Below, one piece after another: positions 59,572 to 64,000 of a DNA stretch of 64,000 nt. The DNA comes from Simmondsia chinensis (taxonomy: Eukaryota; Streptophyta; Magnoliopsida; Caryophyllales; Simmondsiaceae): positions 23,445,036 through 23,509,035 of the forward strand of contig JAGTTD010000012.1 of NCBI GenBank assembly GCA_018398585.1, read 5' to 3'. Both the position numbers and the translations under genes were made by a program. The notes under the pieces are model-generated. The model had not been told where the DNA came from. It ran no database searches and worked only from the letters and a program-made list of their open reading frames with translations. Each line of letters opens with the position of its first letter. Position 1 is the stretch's first letter.

Positions 59572-60660
59572 GTGATTTATAAGAGTCGGTTTTGAAAATA
59601 ATGCTGAAAAATAAAAAAATAAAAAAAATAATGCTGAAAAAAAAAATAATTCCAAATCTACTATTGAACCGCATTTACAAAATGCGGTTATAGTAAACCG
59701 TATTAAAAAAATGCGTTTCGGATAAAATAAAACCGCGTTTCGGTTTGCCATAATAAAAACAGCGTCTTAATAAGGCGGTTTACCGTGTAAAAACAGCGTC
59801 TTAATAACGCGGTTTACCATAATAAAAACCGCGTCATATGAACGCGGTTTAATATGGTAAACCGCAATGAGTCGAGCCGAGCCCTTAACGAGCTCTTATG
59901 GAGCCCCTTAACGAGCTCTTATCGAGCCCTTATCAAACTGTTCGTGAACATTAGCGAGCCGAGCACCCGCTGTTCGAACTCGGCTCGTTAAGCTTATCGA
60001 GCCTGCTCGAACTCGGCTCGTTAAGCTACCGAGCTCTCCTAATGAACACGAACGAGCTCTAATCAATTTTGAACACGAGTAGTTCATTGAACGCTCAGTT
60101 CGTTTACACCCCTACTCACCGCTGGTCATGTCGTCCGCTGTCGCCCTTCTTCTGCTTTATACGCCGGAGATCTTTAAGTATCATTGTCGTAGCTATTTGA
60201 TCACTACTGAATTAATAGCCTTTTATTGATAACTTTTCCTGATTTCTTACCACCTCCACTTATAAATGTTAGAGCTTCATTGAGAGGAACATGGGATCAA
60301 TGTGACGATCATCACGAATTGCGGCATAATGGCGACTATAAGCTATGAAAACGGTGTTTGTGTATACTGCAGATAAACCGCGTTCCTATAACGCGGTTTA
60401 TGGATAAAACCGTGTTCCTATAACGCGGTTTATTTTTCTATTAACCGCGTTTTGGGAATGCGGTTTACATAAATATAAAACGTGTTTTATAGACGCGGTT
60501 TTTCTGTATTTTAAACGCATCACCTTGACGCAGTTCAGTATAGCCGCGTTTTGTAAACTCGGTTCAACAGTAGATTTGGAATTATTTTTTTTTCAGCATT
60601 ATTTTTTTTATTTTTTTATTTTTCAGCATTATTTCCGGAACGGACTCGATTTATAATTAT
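59572..60660. mobile_element. TIR element built of small palindromes
   Basis: The left end (TAAGAGTCGG...AATAATGCTGAAAAATAAAA...AATTCCAAATCTACTATTGAACCGC) is matched in reverse complement at the right end up to about 60655. Inside each arm are five or six units of the form AACCGCGTn...nACGCGGTTTA, about 36 bp apart, each self-complementary. A separate hAT-like fragment rich in CGAGCTC/GAGCTCG fills the centre. No transposase; no clear target-site duplication. Confidence 0.75.
59870..60115. mobile_element. Truncated hAT-like repeat nested in TIR element
   Basis: CGAGCCGAGC, CTCGGCTCGTTAAGC and a TTTACACCCCTA end (60103-60114) match the TAGGGGTGTAAAC-type plant hAT repeats. Its other terminus is missing. 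Confidence 0.55.
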
Positions 60661-62098
60661 AATGTTTGTTCCATCTATTTTGATTGATTTTCAGAAATAT
60701 AAAAAAATAAAAAGCTCAGCTTTTATATGAAAGGTTTTGAATTTGAAAATGTATTATTTATCATTCAAAGTTTATGTTCCTATTTCGAGAAAAAAAAATG
60801 TACATTTTTGTAATGTGTTTATATTTTTATTATAAACATGAATATATATTTTTAAATATTTTAAAAATTATTAAATAATAGAATAAAATATCTCAATAAA
60901 TATTACTAGAATAAAAATATTAGGAGTGTCAAAATATCAGACCGCTCTTATATATTTTCTTTAGGAATAATGCTACTCCTACCAAAATAATTTACATTTT
61001 GTGTGCATTTATATTTAATAATTTATTCAAGAAATTATATATTCGTATTTTTAGATTTAGTATATTAATTTTTTAATTTACAAACTTTGTAAAATAACTT
61101 TTAAGTCCAAAAAGTTACAGTATTCAATAAAATAATCCAAAAGAATGAAAGCGGGTCATGTTTTGTTCCTTTACACACTGTTATTTAGACTATTTTATTA
61201 AATAAATATAATTTTTTAGATCTAAAACTTATTTTACAAAGCTTATAGACTAAAAAATTAATATATTAAATCTTAAAGTACTAATATATAATTTATTCCA
61301 ATCTCTTTGATATGATTTTTCAATTTTTATCATTTATTGGATGAATAAATTTAATATTTAAATTTAATATGTTTTTACTAATTTTCTTTCTTATAATGTT
61401 TTAGAATTTTGCTTTCTGTAAAGAGGGCAAGAAGCGTCTGAGAGCTTCTGGGTTTTTCATTGTTGTGGTGGGGACACGTGGAAGAAGGGAGGAGCGAGAG
61501 ACTTCCTCCAGTTTCGAAAGTCTACTGGAAATGTTCTTTAATCAAATGGATATCTATTTATTACTTTATTGTCAAATTACCATCTTTCCTTAAAATATAT
61601 ACAACCTGCGCAGTAACAGAAAATTTTTTAATTTTTCAAGAGATTTTTTTTGAAAAATTGAAAAAAAAATTAAAAAACGTATTTAGCAACTTATTTTTTA
61701 GTTTCAGAAGTTGGAAACTAGTTTTTTAATTTTTTATATTCTTTCACAGATTTCAAAAATAATTTTCAACTATTTCTTAAATTTTCTTTAAAAATAGAAA
61801 CTTTTTTTTAACTTTTGCCTAACCCCCTTTCACATTTTCACACTATTTACCTATTTTATAATATTTTCTTTATACCTCCATCTTTTCCCCATTTTACGTA
61901 AATAATTTTGGAGTACTTAAAGCTAGGTTTCCAATTTTAAAAGCGATAAATAATTTTTAAGGTAGAGGACACATAAAAGGATCATGCAAGTTATTTAATT
62001 ATAGACACTCATCTTTGTAAAATATGATAGAGCAGACTTTAGGGGTGCTTAAGGCGAGGTTTCTTTTTCTAAAAGCGATTCCAAACTATCTGTCAAGA
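60661..62098. other. AT-rich sequence without recognised genes
   Basis: Long A/T-rich stretch. An open frame at 61460-61729 is low-complexity Phe/Lys/Leu and has no support. GACACGTGGAAG at 61472 contains a G-box-type CACGTG, but no gene follows. Confidence 0.5.
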
Positions 62099-62653
62099 TA
62101 GAAGTGTAAACAAACCAATTGTTCGAAGAACTGCTTACGTTCGAAATCAATTAGGGCTCGTTCGTATTCATTATGAGAGCTTGATAGCTTATCAATCCCA
62201 GTTCGAGCAAGCTTGATAACTTTAACGAGCCGAGTTCAAATAAGGTGCGCTTGGTTCATTCACAATCGTGAACAATTTGATAAGAGCACATTAAGGACTA
62301 ATTAAAAGCTCGTTAACAGTTGATATTAGTTTGAAAATGGTTCGATAATGGCTCGATAGTAATTTCAAAAGCGTCGATAGTCAGCTCGACTTAGTAGCAC
62401 ACTTCGCTCAGTTTTAAGCTTGATTGGGCTTGATAATGAGCTCGACATTGCTTGATAACGAGCTCGACTCAACTCGATAGGACTAACGAGCGAGCCGAGT
62501 ATCGAACATGCTAAAATCTTATCAAATCAAGCTCCAACAAGGATTGGAAAAGCTCGCTAAGAGCTCCGCTCGAACTTGAGCTCGATAAAGCCTTATCAAG
62601 CTCGAGTTTGAACAAGGGGGTTCTGGGGTCGGCTCATCTTGTTTGCACCCCTA
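62099..62653. mobile_element. hAT-like MITE (TAGGGGTGTAAAC type)
   Basis: Ends TAGAAGTGTAAACAAAC and GTTTGCACCCCTA enclose 555 bp of GAGCTCG, CTCGATA and AGCTTGAT repeats. The flanking octamers do not match clearly. Confidence 0.6.
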
Positions 62654-63196
62654 CATTAAGGCGACAAAAGTTGATTCCTATATCGCATTATACATTATTT
62701 ATGTATCATTCTCAAATTTTTAAAAAATTAGAAAACAGGATCACTTGAACGTATTTTTCAGTTTTCATGTTGCAAAAAAAAAAAAAAAAAAAAAACAAAA
62801 AGCTTGAGATGCGAAGGAAAACTAAAAATAGAAAAGGAAAACAAATTTTTCTACTAAACAAGCCTTTAGTTTCTCTAATTTGAAAAATCTAAACATTCAA
62901 CCATTTTTCTCTTGCACCAATTTTAAAAAAAAAGAGAAAATGTTAGAATTTTATATATATATAAATTAGGTATATAATTTTAAAATAAAATAATTAAATT
63001 AAAAACATACATTGTACAATTATTTTTATAATTTCATAATATTTATTACATGCATATATATATGTGCGGTGAGAGTGTGATATGATTAAATATTAGCTGT
63101 CCGCCACAATAAACGAATAAGATTAAACGATCTTAATGTAACCCCCTTTAAAAAATAAAAAAATACCCATAATACCCTCCCCCTCTCTCTTCTTCT

Positions 63197-63227
<31 letters not shown>

Positions 63228-63249
63228 AGCCGCCACCTACTGCCGAGGA
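62654..63249. other. AT-rich spacer with homopolymers
   Basis: A22 at 62774-62795, (TA)n near 62950 and 63055, and a C30 run at 63198-63227 followed by GCCGCCACC. No gene. Confidence 0.6.
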
Positions 63250-64000
63250 TATAGCAATGTCACCATAGGTGAATAAATATCCTATATGTCAATGGCCTTT
63301 ATGTGGATCAGACAAATATCCTGCATCTGCATATCCAATCAATATCGGACTTAATTGTCTCTAATAGTATAATCACATATCAGATGTACCACGGAGATAT
63401 CGAAAAATATATTTAATTCCATTCCAATGTCTTCGGGTAGGCGTTGAGCTATATCTTGCCAATAAATTAACTAAAAAGGCTATATCTGGCCTCGTATAGC
63501 TAGCAAGACACATCAGTGCACCTATTGCACTTAAATATGGCACTTCAAGGCCAAGAATTTCTTCATCATCCCCTCAAGGTTGAAACGGGTCCTTATTCAC
63601 ATCAAGTGATCGGACAACCATCGGGGTGCTCAACGGATGTGCCTTGTCCATATAAAAACGTTTAAGCACTTTTTCGGTATAAGTAGATTGATGGATTAAA
63701 ATTCAATCAGATAAGTGCTCTATCTGCAGGCCAAGACAATATTTTGTCTTTCTGAGATCTTTCATTTCAAATTCTTTATTCAGATATGCAACAGCTTGTT
63801 TAATCGCTTCAGGCGTTCCTATGATATTTAAATCATCAAAATAGACTGCTATTATAGCAAATACAAAATTCAATTTCTTAACAAAAACACATGGGCCGAC
63901 AAAATTGTTATCATATCATTCTTCCAGAAGGTATATACTAAGACGATTATAGTACATTCGCCCTGATTATTTCAATCCATACAATGATCTCTATAATTTA
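63250..64000 (-). pseudogene. Ty1-copia RT and RNase H, cut by the window end
   Basis: Minus strand: YRSLYGLK at the window edge, the catalytic AVYFDDLNIIGTPEAIK (63860; YFDD for YVDD), FEMKDLRKTKYCLGLQIEHL, STYTEKVLKRFYMDKAHPLS at 63660, YLSAIGALMCLASYTRPDIA at 63500, and GYADAGYLSDPHKG near 63290. Only a few stops over 250 codons, so it is younger than the copia relics at 28-48 kb and belongs to another copia lineage. Its downstream end is cut at about 63250, next to the C30 run. Confidence 0.9.

Noticed and set aside
61460..61729. 89-codon open frame after a GC-richer start
   Set aside because: The composition is AT-driven Phe/Lys/Leu low complexity with no homologous motif or splice context.

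Overview
This is nuclear DNA of a flowering plant, very probably a eudicot. It is AT-rich. One host gene is intact and carries a spliceosomal intron; nearly everything else is retrotransposon or DNA-transposon sequence, mostly decayed and nested. The species cannot be told from the sequence.

Host genes: the one confident gene lies at 54704-59336 on the minus strand. It has two exons and encodes a 247-residue organellar small heat-shock protein of the mitochondrial 26.5-kDa class. Its 3.9-kb intron carries an antisense gypsy derivative and a short element with a 5S-rRNA-like head. A possible first exon of a plastid-targeted protein lies at 15185-15413 (minus) just downstream of a TATA box; no later exons were found.

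Layout. 0.2-1.5 kb: a truncated RTE tail and a degraded gypsy LTR. 1.9-7.8 kb: long inverted repeats around a dead L1. 8.4-11.8 kb: an internally deleted chromovirus with a perfect target-site duplication (TSD). 11.8-15.1 kb: a hAT-like MITE, then an inverted-repeat element split by a gypsy derivative. 15.6-21.8 kb: two opposed Ty1-copia remnants. 23.7-26.5 kb: an RTE-clade LINE with a 21-bp TSD. 28.5-38.4 kb: inverted fragments of one copia family, split by an L1-type element that has ORF1 but no reverse transcriptase. 38.4-42.9 kb: an LTR element with no recognisable gag-pol but one long decayed glutamine-rich reading frame. 43-54.3 kb: a rearranged copia element broken by a hAT-like insert, a short RTE-tailed insert and a gypsy element. 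59.6-60.7 kb: a terminal-inverted-repeat element built of small palindromes. 62.1-62.7 kb: a further hAT-like repeat. 63.2 kb to the end: the RT/RNase H part of another copia element.

How the parts relate: four gypsy copies share the termini TGATGCAG...CTGCATCA. The three with an interior have lost the RT core, so all would depend on a helper elsewhere. The RTE LINE and at least five short inserts share a 3' tail ending in or close to (TTG)n, and four of the five short ones keep TSDs of 14-17 bp, as expected if the LINE machinery moved them. One of these short inserts has a 5S-rRNA-like head, so it looks like a 5S-derived SINE. No CRISPR array, tRNA gene or functional rRNA gene was seen.
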